Below, one piece after another: positions 1 through 11,587 of a stretch of 64,000 nt of DNA. The DNA is from Nageia nagi (lineage: Eukaryota > Pinophyta): assembly GCA_050084985.1 (NCBI GenBank), contig JBITNC010000001.1:140306001-140370000 (forward strand), read 5' to 3'. The notes beneath the pieces are model-generated. The model made no database searches. It was not told the origin of the DNA and was given only the letters and a program-made list of their open reading frames with translations. The position numbers and the translations under genes are program-made. Position 1 is the first letter of the stretch. Every line of letters starts with the position of its first letter.

Positions 1-2080
1 CATCTTAAACGCATCTTCTGGAAAGAAAGGTCCTTGCCTATGTATGGCCATTTAACTTGTACATATAATTAAAGAACTAAAATAATAGATTTCATGGCTT
101 TACATAGGCACTGTTCTGTGGCATTTGAAAGCCTAATTGGTAAAGAATTGACGTTTGAAGAGATAAATTTGATTTTCTTTCTTATAAATATATGAAAAGA
201 GTTCATTATATTCTAGTATCAAATATATAAACATATACTACACTTTAATATCCTTAAAACATGAGAACACCACCTCTTAACAGCATATCCTAAATGTTTA
301 TGCTATCCAATTGAATCATTCTATATTCCCTCCAAATAAATCAATGTACTCATTTAATGCACGTTACTATCCCAAAATTCTATCACATTAGCAATCCCAG
401 GAATAAATTCTCAAGTAAAATTTTCTTTAATTCTGTTTACTATTCATGTAAATTCTACAAGTGCGTCAGATTTTCCAATAGACCATGACCTAGAATACCA
501 TGCATCCAATTTATCCTGTATTTTGCTTTTCATTTCTGTACTCCTACATGTTTCCATGCTTTGACCAAGGTTTTGTAAGATCACAGTTTACCAATTCATG
601 TACACCCAATGGAAATTTAATGGGAGTCGTAAGAGTAATTAATAAAACACAACATGCCTGATTAGAAAAAAACAATACAATATACACGACTTGAGTAAAA
701 CTAGCCATCATTATATATGACGAAAAAAAAAAAAGTAAGAGTTTTTCATACAAGAAAACCAGTTACTGAACATAACTTTATTTTTAATGCAGACTCACAA
801 CCAACTATATAAGTACAATACTTATCGACATGAAACTGTATGCCCAATAATGCTAAAATATCTTCACAGGAGACCCACACAAGCATTTAACTGTCAAACA
901 TTATCAAAACCCTAATAGCTTTGTGTTAAAAGATCGTTGATCAATGTCCCAAGAGAAGGCCTTGAACTTGTGCTTTGTAGGAGATCAAAGGCATTCAAAA
1001 GAGGCCTACCTTGAAGGAAGATTGTTCCATTGTACTATAGCCCTCTGATACATACCCTCTCTACTATAAAGCAGATGGGCTCAGAGCAGGGCACCACCCA
1101 AAACAATCTACAAGTTACACAACACTGATTATACTATTGAAACGGATTAATCTAAGAAAAGATAAGAAATTTAACAGTACTAAACCTAAATATGGATTTT
1201 CAGATGCAACCCAGAAAAGTTCAAATAAAAAAACACTTTAAGAGAATAAGAAAATAAATAAGTTGAACAGGCATTGCTTCAGACAAGATTCAGATCCATC
1301 GTTAGGGTTCCAACACTCGGAACTATTTAGCGTTTGAGGCGTTGATAGGTAAAAATATTATGTATAACCCTATGAATGCCTGATGCTTAGGACTTGTAAC
1401 AGAAAACTCCTTTTTACGTGCGAGATATGTATGACAATAACTGGAATCTACGTCACAGTATCTGCATGAAATAACAAAGTTTTGATATAGCAAAGTAAGG
1501 AAATCTACTTAGAGGAAAGAAACGGAAGGATCTGGGCAGAGGAAAAACATATTCTTAAAACCCTAACAACGCATTGTTCTGCACAACAGAGTTTTTAATG
1601 TCAATGCCGTAAATTATGGAGAACATCCTAAATATATAGGAGTTGGTTTGCTTTGTTGAAAAGGAGGTTGATATTTTTAAATTAAAATTTTAATTTGGAT
1701 TGTTCAATCATTATGGTTTGTATGGTAAAGATTCAAATTTTATTTTTTTTTTTTTGGAATTTTGAAGACTAAGGTTTGGGTTTAAGAATTTATATGTATG
1801 AGATGGGTTTGAATTTTTAGGGGTTTAAATTTTTCAAGCTTTCTTTATAATTTTTCATTCATTTTAGTTTAAATTATTGAGGAAGATATTTAGGGGTTCG
1901 GTGTTGAAAATGTCTTCTTCTAGTTAGTGAGCACTCAATGAAATAGGTTCGATTTACTACTTATCCTTTAAAGTTTAAAAGCTAGCTTATAAATATTTGA
2001 ATTTAGGTTCCTTATTCGTAAACACCTTTTTACCAATCCATCTTGGTCTGGTTTGAATTGAATTTTTTCTAAAGTACTTG
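1..2080. other. AT-rich intergenic DNA, no gene recognised
   Basis: No reading frame here has a recognisable motif; the longest, about 70 codons at 544-753 on the minus strand, has no domain character. The stretch is AT-rich with homopolymer runs, for example around 1740-1756. It ends where the first copy of the dispersed ~2-kb repeat begins near 2081. Confidence 0.5.
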
Positions 2081-3180
2081 TTGATTGGTAAAGCAGAGCC
2101 TTGTCAACGAAGCATTTGATGGAGATAAATCTCCAACCTCCAAGATTTTGAATAGGTCGGTTCCTATTTCCAACTAAGCATGGAAAGCCCTCCATTTTAG
2201 TAGGATGAGCTTTTTTTGTATGAAGGTCAAGAGTTATAGGAAAAAGAGGAAATGTACTAGAAAGGAAATACAAGAAATATGAAATAAAAGGTACATGGGA
2301 AAGGAAAATAAATGACCCTAAGGTTTGCATGCTCTGATTTTCGATTATAGGCTCACTCCACCTGTTAAGCTACCGAGAACGGAATGAATAAATGTTATAA
2401 AACTTAGTTAACTAAACTTAATAGCTTCAATCTCATGTGAATCCCATTTCCCAAAACCAAAATGTACAATTTAAATACCACAACACAATAAGAGGCAAGA
2501 TATTGTCATACCACTAGTCATTCATGAAAGGCATCTGCATTAAAAAGAGCAAATGATCAATTAACCAAATCATTGAACACTTTTTATTGATCTTTCACTC
2601 AAGGTCAATCCTACATTGTACCAATGATTCTCGATAAACATCTATACACATAATGATATCAATAACTAATTGACTAACAACCTCACTCATGCAGGCAAAC
2701 ATCATATTAACTACAAACAAAATTACATATATGGATTACAAGATCAGGTACTCGTGAAAAGACCCTTCTAATTATCTTACTTTGGCTATTTATAGAGCAA
2801 TTACAATAGGTAGGAGGTACACTCCCACCTTCACTTAGCTAGTGCTAGACTATCCTAATACTTCTAATTAATGCACGAGTAGCCAATTGTAAAGTGTTAT
2901 CTTTGTTGGTTGTGAGCTCCTTTTCATCTGACAATTTCTAAGTGGTATTTGAGTCTTCTGATGATTTCTATTGATATAATTCTACAGGAGAATTCAATAC
3001 CTTCATCATCCTTTGAGTAAGCATGTCTTTTTAGAGTATTTGCATAGCCTTTTCAACTTTGCCTAGCTGGTCTTTTATAGATTTGATAGTTTTAGGGATT
3101 TATTTTTTGAATATATGCTAACTAACAAAAGTACTTATCTGGATGATGTGACTAAGGAGTGGGTTGCTTGCAATGAAGAT
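2081..3180. repeat. ~2-kb dispersed repeat, copy 1, left part
   Basis: This segment is clearly similar, in the same orientation, to 19703-20780. The shared sequence starts near 'gattggtaaag' and runs through the short Pro/Phe/Ser-rich minus-strand ORF (about 1968-2330; its partner is 19764-19952) to 'gggttgcttg' just before 3181. Copy 1 is split by the gypsy element at 3181-9180 and resumes at 9186. No motif identifies the family. It could be a solo long LTR, a non-autonomous element or a segmental duplication, and its ends are not clean enough to decide. Confidence 0.75.
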
Positions 3181-3590
3181 TGTTACGATGCTACAAGTAT
3201 GAAGAAGGGAAATATTGCATAAATGAAATGAATATGGAATTGAAACAGGAAAATGATAACTATCTATTGCAAATAACAGAGCATGCACTGGTAAATAGAA
3301 CACGAAAGAGCATTAATAAGCATATAAAGATAGGATTTTACTGAATAGTAACAAAATCGTAGGCCGCTTTGAGGGGGCTACCTCTTACAACTCCAAAGGT
3401 GAAAAATAATGTTCAAGATGCCTTTCTCCACACACTTCCATATATTTATATTAAACTAACCCTAACCCTAATAGTAATGCAAAATTGATCCCCGCCCTTA
3501 CAATCACAATATTATAGTTTACAATATAGGTTGACCATTTAATAAAATACTAATACTAACACTAGAATGTTAGAATGTAGGATCCTAACA
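3181..3590 (-). repeat. 3' LTR of gypsy element A
   Basis: This 410-bp terminal repeat matches 8771-9180 end to end with scattered substitutions, mostly transitions. Read on the minus strand it starts TGTTAGGATC and ends CGTAACA. A minus-strand TATA-like box (TATAAATATA, 3441-3450) lies inside. The neighbouring AACCCTAACCCTAA at about 3456-3472 resembles plant telomere repeats, but it is only two units long. Confidence 0.92.
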
Positions 3591-3620
3591 TGCCACCCCT
3601 CTTGGGATGAAGCTTTGTCC

Positions 3621-6600
3621 TCAAAGCTTGAAGTTTGGAAATTGTTGTTGTAGCTGATGAAGGATTTCCCATGTTGCATCTTCTGGCGCCATGCCTTGCC
3701 ATTGCACAAGGACTTCTATGATGGAGCGATTTCAAAGCTGTAATGAGCGTTGATCCAAAACTACTTTAGGTACTGCTACTATTGATCCATCCTCTACCAA
3801 TTCAGGTAATTATGTTTGAACTCGAACCTTTGATCCCACCACTTTCTTGAGGCAAGAGACATGAAACACTGGGTGAATCTTGGAAGAAGTAGGAAGCTCT
3901 AATTTGTATGCAGTTGGGCCAATGCACTGCAACACCTTGTAAGGACCATAAAATTTTGGGGCCAATTTTTGAGGGCCTTTTATTTTTAAGGATTTATGGC
4001 GATAAGGTTGTAGCCTCAGAAAGACCATGTCATCTACCTGGAACTCTCTTTCCACATGTTGCTGATCAACCTATTGTTTCATATGATGTTGGGCTATCTG
4101 AAGCTTATTCTTGAGCAAACAAAGAATATCATCCTGAGTAACTAAAGTTGAGTCAACTGCTTGAACTTTACTGGTACCTGCAACATACAAGGTGATTGTT
4201 GGTGGAGCTTGACCATACACTGCTTCATAAAGGGTCATCTTCCTAGTAGAATGATAAGATGTATTATACCACCATTTAGCCAAGGGGAGCCATCACACCC
4301 AATTCACAATTTGTGCTAAAGCAAAACAACGTAAATATGTTTCCAAGCATTTGTTGACAATTTTAGTTTGGCCATCATTTTGTGGATGATATGTTGAACT
4401 CATGTTTAATTGGGTACCTTGTAGTTTAAAAAGCTCTTGCAAAAATGAATTGTAAAAGTGGTATCATGATCACTGACAATCATCTCTAGCATGCCATGTA
4501 GTTTGAAAATTGTATCCAGGAATAATTGTGCCACTATCACTACTTTGTAGGGATGAGCCAATGAACCAAAATGAGCATATTTGGATAACCAATCAACCAC
4601 CACTAGAATAACTGATTTACCATGAGATTTAGGAAGGCCATCAATGAAATCCATTGAGATATCAATCCATGTATGGGTAGGTATGGGAAGAGGTTGAAGG
4701 AGTCTTGGAGTACCCACTATCTCACCCTTCTATCATTGACACAAATCACAAGCTACCACAAATTACTTGATATCCAATTTCATACCTGTCCAATAGAATG
4801 ACCATGCCACTCGCTTATAAGTTTTCAAAAATCCTACATGTCCTGTTGTAGGTGTGGAATGTAATTCAGCAAGTATTTCTAATTTAGATTTTGAAGGAGA
4901 TGGTAACAAAATTTGACCTTTGAATCTCAAAATACCATCATGCCATGTATGGTGTGGTTTACTCGTGGGATCTTGAGTGATCTATTTTAGCAATTCTTGG
5001 GTGGAACTATCCTCTGCCCACTCTTGTTTAACTTTATCCAACCATTGAGGAATAGGATATGAAAGAGCTTGTAGTGCTATTTGATCTTCAATTTTTCTAG
5101 ATAAAGCATCGACAACCACATTCTCCTTACCTTTATGGTATACTATCTCATAATCATACCCTAATAGTTTGGTTACTCATTTTTATTTCTTAGGTGTAGA
5201 AATGCATTGCTCAATGAAAAATTTCAAACTATGATGATCTGTGAGGATGATTAAATGGCGATCGATGAGATATGGTCTCCAACATTGAACTACATGAATG
5301 ATGGCAAGCATTTCTTTTTCATAAGTGGATTTACCTAAATTTTTTCCAAAGAATGCTTTACTAGTGAATGTTAAGGGATGCCCTTCCTGTATTAATACTG
5401 CCCCAATTCCTACTCCACAAGCATCACTTTCAATCACAAAGGTTTTAGAAAAATTTGGCATTACTAATATCAAGGTGGTACACATTGCCTCCTTGAGCTT
5501 AAGGAAAGCTACCTCAGCTTGAGGGGACCATTGGAATGCATTCTTTTTCAACAACATGGTTAAATATGTTGCAATCTTACCATAATCCTTCACTAATTTC
5601 CTATAATAGCCTATCAACCCCAAGAATCCTCTAATAGTTTTCAAAGATGTAGGAATAGACCAATTTTGCATATTAGTAATCTTTCGTGGATCCACCTTAA
5701 CTCCCTCTTTAGATATAACATGGCCTAAGTAGCCAATTTCCCTCTTATTGAATGAACATAATGATTTTTTTGCATATAGTTGGTGTTCCTTCAATATTTG
5801 TAAGGTTTGGTCAACATGTGTCATATGTTCTTGCCATGTCTTATTGTAGATCAAGATATCATCAAATAAAACTAAAATGAATTTTTTGAGGAACGGACAA
5901 AACACCTGATTCGTTAAACTTTGAAATGTGGATGGAGCATTTGTGAGGCCAAAAGGCATGAACAAGAACTCATAATGGCCCTCATGGGTGTAAAATGCAG
6001 TTTTTGGTATATCCTCCTCCTTGAGGTGGATTTGGTGATACCCAGATCATAGGTCCAACTTGGAAAAATATCTTACCCTATGCAGTTCATCCAATAATTC
6101 ATCAATGATTGGGATGGGAAATTTGTCTTTGATTGTAATTTTGTTGAGGGCCTTAAAATCCACACACATATGCCAGGAACCATCTTTTTTACGAACCAAT
6201 ATAACTAGAGAAGTGTATGGGCTTATGCTATGTCAGATTACTCCTGCATCTAATAGTTCTTTAACCAATTTTTTAATTTCATTTTTCTATAAACAAGGAT
6301 ACCGATAAGGATGAATGTTTGGTGGGTGACTTCCTGGCACCAATTGGATAGCATGATCATGTGATTGCTTAGGTGGTAAACCCCTTGGTTCCTCAAAGGT
6401 AGTTGAATGCTTACTTAAGATGGGTTGTAGATCCTTAGGCTCTATGATTTCAAATTTGATGATTGATAAAGAGTATAACAATGCTAGCATCCTTTTTTCA
6501 AATTTTCATAGGATCTTTTTCATGTGATGTGAGCTCATAATTTGTATAGATCCACCCTGTAATCCTTTGAGAGTATGCTCTTGTTTATCTATTTTGAAGG

Positions 6601-8019
6601 TCATCCATAGCTCTACAAAATTCCATTGTATAGTGCCCAAAGTCCTCAGCCATTGTACCCTCAAAACTATACCACATCCCCCAAGAGGTAAATCATATAT
6701 GTCACTTTTCAAAGTATAGTGGTCCATGCTTAATTTGACATTGTGACATGTTCCTTTACATGTTATTTTTCCTCCATTGCCAACCATAACCTCAAAATTA
6801 TTTGTAGGGTGGATGTAACAATCAGTAACCTTAGCTACTTGTGGATCAATGAAATCATGAGTACTTTCCAAATCCAATAGTATTATGAGAGGGTGCTTTT
6901 TAAAGAACCCTTTAACCTTCATAGTTTGAGGGATGGTAATTCCTACCAATGCATTGTGAGAGATAACTGGGGCCTCCTCATCTGGAATTTCCTCTATAGC
7001 CTCTTTGGATGCACTCTCATATTCCTCTTCACTAGGAGCATCAGCATCAAGAAAATATAACTTTTGTTGTGTACAACGATGGCCACGAACAAATTTCTCA
7101 TCACAATTATAGCATAAGCCTTTCTTTTGATGCTCCTCCATTTCTTCCCATATCAACTTCTTGGTTTGCATTGTGTAATTTGATGGTGGGGTACTTGTGT
7201 TATTAGAATAATGAAAAATATTATGTGTTTTGGTGAATGGAGGTCTTGCATTTCATCGATGAGCATTGGCTTTATCTTCAGCAAGCTTTGCCAAGGCAAT
7301 ACGATCCATCATAGTTTTAGGATTAAACATTTTAACCTCTAGTTTAATTTTTTATTTTAATCCACTGATAAAATAACTTGTGAAAAATGCATCATCTAAC
7401 CCCTTTGTGTGATTTGCCAATTTTTTAATTTGATTTTAGCAAACTTTGATTGTTGTACTTTGACGTAACTTGGTCAATGCACCTGTGAAATCTTCATAAT
7501 CACTAGGACCAAAATGGATCAATAATTATTGAATGAATTCATCCCATGAAGGAGTAGGATGCATTTTGGATTACCATTGGTGCCATTGGAAAGCCTCATG
7601 GTCCAAATGAAAATATGCCATATGCACATTCAATTCCTCTAGGATTTGATTCAATGTAAAATATTGTCCAGCTTTATAAACCAACCATTGGTATTATCTC
7701 CATCAAATCAAGGAAAATCCAATTTGGTTATGCGAGGGAGAATTAAACCACCTTGTTGGCTCTTAAAGTTATGATGACACCCTTGTGGATTTCCTAATTG
7801 CCTTGATTGCTATGAACTAGATGCATTGTTCTTATGACTGAGACTTAGTTGAACACTATCACATTTACTATTAGGGGTTTGTATTTATGTTTGTATTTGT
7901 CTAATTTTTGCTCTGAAAGCACTAGTAAGTGTATCTTCCATTTGTTGGATCATAGTTTGAAATGTCATCATGGTATGATTAGCTTGTGCTGCTGTTTGGG
8001 ATCTTGTTTCAAGTGCCAT
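3621..8019 (-). pseudogene. Degenerate Ty3/gypsy gag-pol with chromodomain
   Basis: Gag starts near 8019 (MALETRSQTA). The zinc knuckle CYNCDEKFVRGHRC falls at about 7115-7075. The protease motif, near 6880, is LLDLESTHDF where DTGST is usual. Reverse transcriptase covers about 6300-5700, with VLFDDILIY as catalytic motif near 5870. RNase H carries ESDACGVGIG at about 5430. Integrase core pieces are SMDFIDGLP (about 4650), VSDHDTTF (about 4470) and WYNTSYHSTR (about 4260). The C terminus, about 3810-3621, holds a chromodomain-like stretch ending VQWQGMAPEDATWE, which marks the chromovirus branch. Several in-frame stops and shifts separate these blocks, so no polyprotein can be made. Order and motifs are seen directly; the branch name is family knowledge. 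Confidence 0.9.
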
Positions 8020-8770
8020 TTCTGAAAATTGCTATTTTTGAAGCTAATATTTTTAAAAATCGCTATTTTTAGAAACCGTTATTTTTAGAAAGTGCTTGAA
8101 AAAGTGTATGGGTGTAATATATCAAAATGATCAGCTCAACAAAATGATCACAATGGGATAGATCTCTCGACGATGATTTTCGAACCCCCAGACTTTTTTT
8201 TTACATATGTGGGTTTGTCTGCCTTTGTTAAAAATTGCTAAAATAGTACAAATTTTTAGTTATTTTATTTTGAAGTTTTTTATGCCTCTGAACTGCTATT
8301 ATTGGTAGCTCCAAAAAACTACCTATTGTACCTTTTGCTTTCCAAATCAAGGTTTTTTGTGTGAAGGAATGATTCTAGGGTAAGGATTATCTGCTCTGTA
8401 GGCTTGTCTAAACACCCCTTCTATCCAACTTTTGCAAGGAAAGAGGTTGAGGAGATGACTTCTATGATAAGTAACTTTCTAGTAGCACTTGCTAGTGCAC
8501 TACAGTTTACAGATGATCAACATAGCTTCCTACCTAGTTTTCATTTATAGCTTAGATAGTCTTTGATATACCTTTTGGTACATGGAGTCCAATTCCGTGT
8601 AGGGTTCTATCTAAGGGTTGGGTATTGGTGCAGAGCATTTTTGCATCTCACTTCATAGATCCTCCTAGATATTTTAAAACCCTTGGTTCAGGGTTTCTAG
8701 CCTAGACCTCTAAGGATTTTTTTTTGTTTTCTTGCAGCAGAATGGCCCAAGAAGGAGTTCTGATACTAGG

Positions 8771-9180
8771 TGTTATGATGCTACAAGTATGAAATAGGGA
8801 AATATTGCAGAAATGAAATAAATATGGAATTGAAATAGGAAAATAACAACTATCTATTGTAAATAATAGAGCATGCACTAGTAAATAGAACATGAAATAG
8901 TGTCAATAAACAGATAAAGATAGGATTTTACTAAATAGTAACAAAATTGCAGGCCACATCGAGGGGGCTACCTCCTTACAACTCCAAAGGTGGAAAATAA
9001 TGTTCAAGATGCCTTTCTCCACACACTTCCATCTATTTATATTAAACTAACCCTAACCTTAATAGTAATGCAAAATCAAGCCTCGCCCTTACAATCACAA
9101 TATTATGGTTTACAATATAAGCCAACCATTTAATAAAATACTAATAAAACACTAGAATGTTAGGATGTAAGATCCTAACA
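8771..9180 (-). repeat. 5' LTR of gypsy element A
   Basis: Partner of 3181-3590, also 410 bp. On the minus strand it would carry the promoter; a TATA-like box (TATAAATAGA) lies near 9032-9041. The primer-binding site follows directly below 8771. Confidence 0.92.
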
Positions 9181-9185
9181 AAGAC

Positions 9186-9590
9186 ATACGCATCATGTAG
9201 AGATCTTAACATGGTTGACATACTAACACCATTATGGGTTTCTATTGAGTAAGCCCAAGCTATTGGATTCTTTGTTGAAGGTACTATGTGAGTTCTCTAG
9301 GTATTAGGTTTCGATCCATCTTTGAGTGTCAATATCTTTGATTGTTAGGTGTTGAGCCATCTCTAGTTGCAACTAGAGCTGCTTGCAATGAATACATAGG
9401 CATTATGTAGAGATCTTAGCATGGTTTACATGTTGATGTCATTATGGATTTCTATTGCATAAGCCTAGGCTATTGGATTCTTCATTGAAGGTACTATGTG
9501 AGATCTCTAACTATTAGGTGTCGATCCATCCCTAGGTGTTATGATATTTGATTGCTAGGTGTCGAGCCATCTCCAGTTGTAACTAGCCAT
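9186..9590. repeat. ~208-bp direct duplication in repeat copy 1
   Basis: Two successive units share 'atgtagagatctta', 'ctattggattctt', 'aaggtactatgtgag' and 'gagccatctc'. The second begins near 9380 ('gcttgcaatgaatacatagg'), which matches the sequence just left of 3181. The gypsy element therefore landed in the first unit. Copy 2 has only one unit (about 20770-20985). Confidence 0.7.
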
Positions 9591-10112
9591 GTTTGCCAAC
9601 TTCAAGAAACTTTCTACGAGAAGTTGACATAATGCTTTAAATCTCCCCAATCATATTTGTTGTTAGCATTCAATTGCCTATTAAGTTCAAGATCAAATGG
9701 GACTAAGGGCTCTTACATCTTGAGGTGATGTCAATGGTTGAAGACTCTGATCCACCTACATTTGGATTCAATTATTGAGTTCTTATGAGGTTTGTAGGTT
9801 TGAGAATCATTAAAGTTAAGGGCTTTTGTGTTCTTGAGTGATGTTAACAACAAAAGTTTCTCAGACTCTATTATCCATCTACCCTTAGTGACTTTTCTTT
9901 TCAGGACTGTAGACCCAAGGGCATTTAAAATCAAGAACGATATCAGCCATAGGGATTTCTTGATATCACACAACATAGCTCTAAACATATCCATTAGTAT
10001 CCAAAAGGAGCTTTTCATTACATTATTGCTTATTTTATATATAACTAAAGCAAAAGAATTGGAAAAATAGAAAGGTATCTAACACAAAATAATGTAATCA
10101 TGAGAAATGAAA
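9186..10112. repeat. ~2-kb dispersed repeat, copy 1, right part
   Basis: Continues 2081-3180 after the gypsy insertion and matches copy 2 at about 20790-21118 plus 22097-22490. Shared marks include 'atgtagagatctt', 'gaggtttgtaggtt' and 'gatcatgagaaatga', where similarity stops. Copy 1 has an extra internal unit (see 9186-9590) and lacks the inverted-repeat element found in copy 2. Confidence 0.75.
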
Positions 10113-11082
10113 TTCTCTTGCCCAAAAAAAGATTGCTTCAGCCAATTTGAGGTAGAAATCTTACCAACCAGAGAAAATATTTAGGACTAGCATATGATGG
10201 GTTGAAAAGATTTCAAGAGAGCAAACATGTCCAACACTTCACACATCATGATATCACATCATTGCCCCAAAAAGGAATAGTCATCAACTGATCATAGATT
10301 ACTATTTGAGTTACCATGGCCTTCATTCTGATATCCCATGATGCTTTCAAGATGATATTTTAATGTGTGTAAACCAAGAGGGTGGGGTCCTAGGGGGAAA
10401 CGAAGGAGGGGAGGGTGGAAAGACTACCATGGAAGGAAGAATTTATGAATGGGGTAAGGCAATCTATGAGGGGTGGTTAAGGGGAGCACTATGGATGGGA
10501 AAACAATAAGGTGATATTGTGGAAGGGAGTGAGATATAGGTACAAATAACATAACACTTATGAACAAAGTAGAAGTGGGGGTGGAAAAAGACCCCTATTT
10601 ACATGGCCACTATATCAAAATTATTAGTTTGCAAGCTTTATAAGACATCAATCCTCACTCCATTGATTTATTATCATCTTTTTATTTCTTCTATTACAAT
10701 GAGAGGAGCTGAATGCTCATATTTATAGGTAAAATTAAGCTACTATAGGTGTTCTTGACACCAACTAAGCCTTGTGATATATGTTCAACTCTAGATTTGG
10801 TAAGATCTTTAGGATAATATCAAGATTTTTTTCTATTGTCATATTTTTGCATGACCTTAACTTATTATTGGTCATATATAGATCCTTTCTCTTTTTTATG
10901 TAATGATCAATCTTCTTCAATCTCTTTTGTTGATTAAAATAGAGTAAACACAAGTAAAACATGTATTCACCCCTTTTTGAACAAGATATTGGCCAAATAT
11001 CTCAATCAACATTCCATTTGCAAAATAGACTAAAAAATGGTTAACAGGTTCCACCAAGCATGCCAAAAATTATTGATTGGTA
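10113..11082. other. Intergenic DNA between the two ~2-kb repeat copies
   Basis: This unique-looking AT-rich stretch contains a G-rich patch at about 10375-10590. No coding motif was recognised; the minus-strand 65-codon ORF at 10765-10962 is lysine-rich and low complexity. It does not match the DNA right of copy 2, which argues against a simple tandem duplication of the whole interval. Confidence 0.45.
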
Positions 11083-11087
11083 AAGTA

Positions 11088-11587
11088 TGTTGGAATGTAT
11101 AATGCATTATTGTAAAGGTTTGTATTAAATTTTCTATATAAATTCACTAATACTTAAGGGTATCATTTGATACCTTAAGTATTTAAGTGAATATGATAAT
11201 ATAACTTGTCCTACACTCCATGTCATGAGCATGCCCCTTGGGTAAAAGGATGTGCATGTCATGCTATTGTACATTGGATAAAAGGATGATCCAAAGAAAG
11301 ATTTTGGACTATAAATAGAAGGCTCTCTCTTTGTGATTACACACCAATTGTGGAGTAAAGTTATGCTATAGGATAGTGGTTAGGAGAAAAGATTAGGAGG
11401 ATTGTAAGAGAGGTGTATTTGTGATTGAAGTAAAGATCTAGTTAGTGGATGTTCTCCTAGTTTGAGGAACCACTTACATATTGTGTTATCTTTATGAGAT
11501 TACTTTGTGTGATAGTTAGATGTGAATTGAGAGCTTTCATATGATCTTGATTATTTAGAAATTATCTTATTAGTGTTAGTTCCTTCA
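11088..11587 (+). repeat. 5' LTR of copia element
   Basis: A 500-bp terminal repeat. The TATA box TATAAATA (11310-11317) sits about 220 bp into it, and the following 'gaaggctctctc' is a likely start region. It matches 19159-19697 with scattered substitutions and lacks the ~39-bp duplication seen there. Confidence 0.93.

Larger units (their letters stand above)
3181..9180 (-). mobile_element. Ty3/gypsy chromovirus, complete but decayed
   Basis: Two 410-bp LTRs (3181-3590 and 8771-9180) begin TGTTA and end CTAACA. They flank a minus-strand gag-protease-RT-RNaseH-integrase-chromodomain region in Ty3/gypsy order. The flanking five bases are AAGAT (3176-3180) and AAGAC (9181-9185), a target duplication with one later change. 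A tRNA-Met-like primer site follows the 5' LTR on the minus strand (8752-8770, containing GTATCAGA) and a purine-rich tract, AAGAGGGGTGG on the minus strand, precedes the 3' LTR. The element sits inside copy 1 of the ~2-kb repeat and is therefore younger than it. It is inactive: stops and frameshifts break the coding region throughout. Confidence 0.93.

Noticed and set aside
3452-3472. Interstitial telomere repeat (AACCCTAACCCTAA)
   Set aside because: It is only two units, and a degraded form sits at the same place in the other gypsy LTR (about 9046-9062), so it belongs to the LTR sequence.
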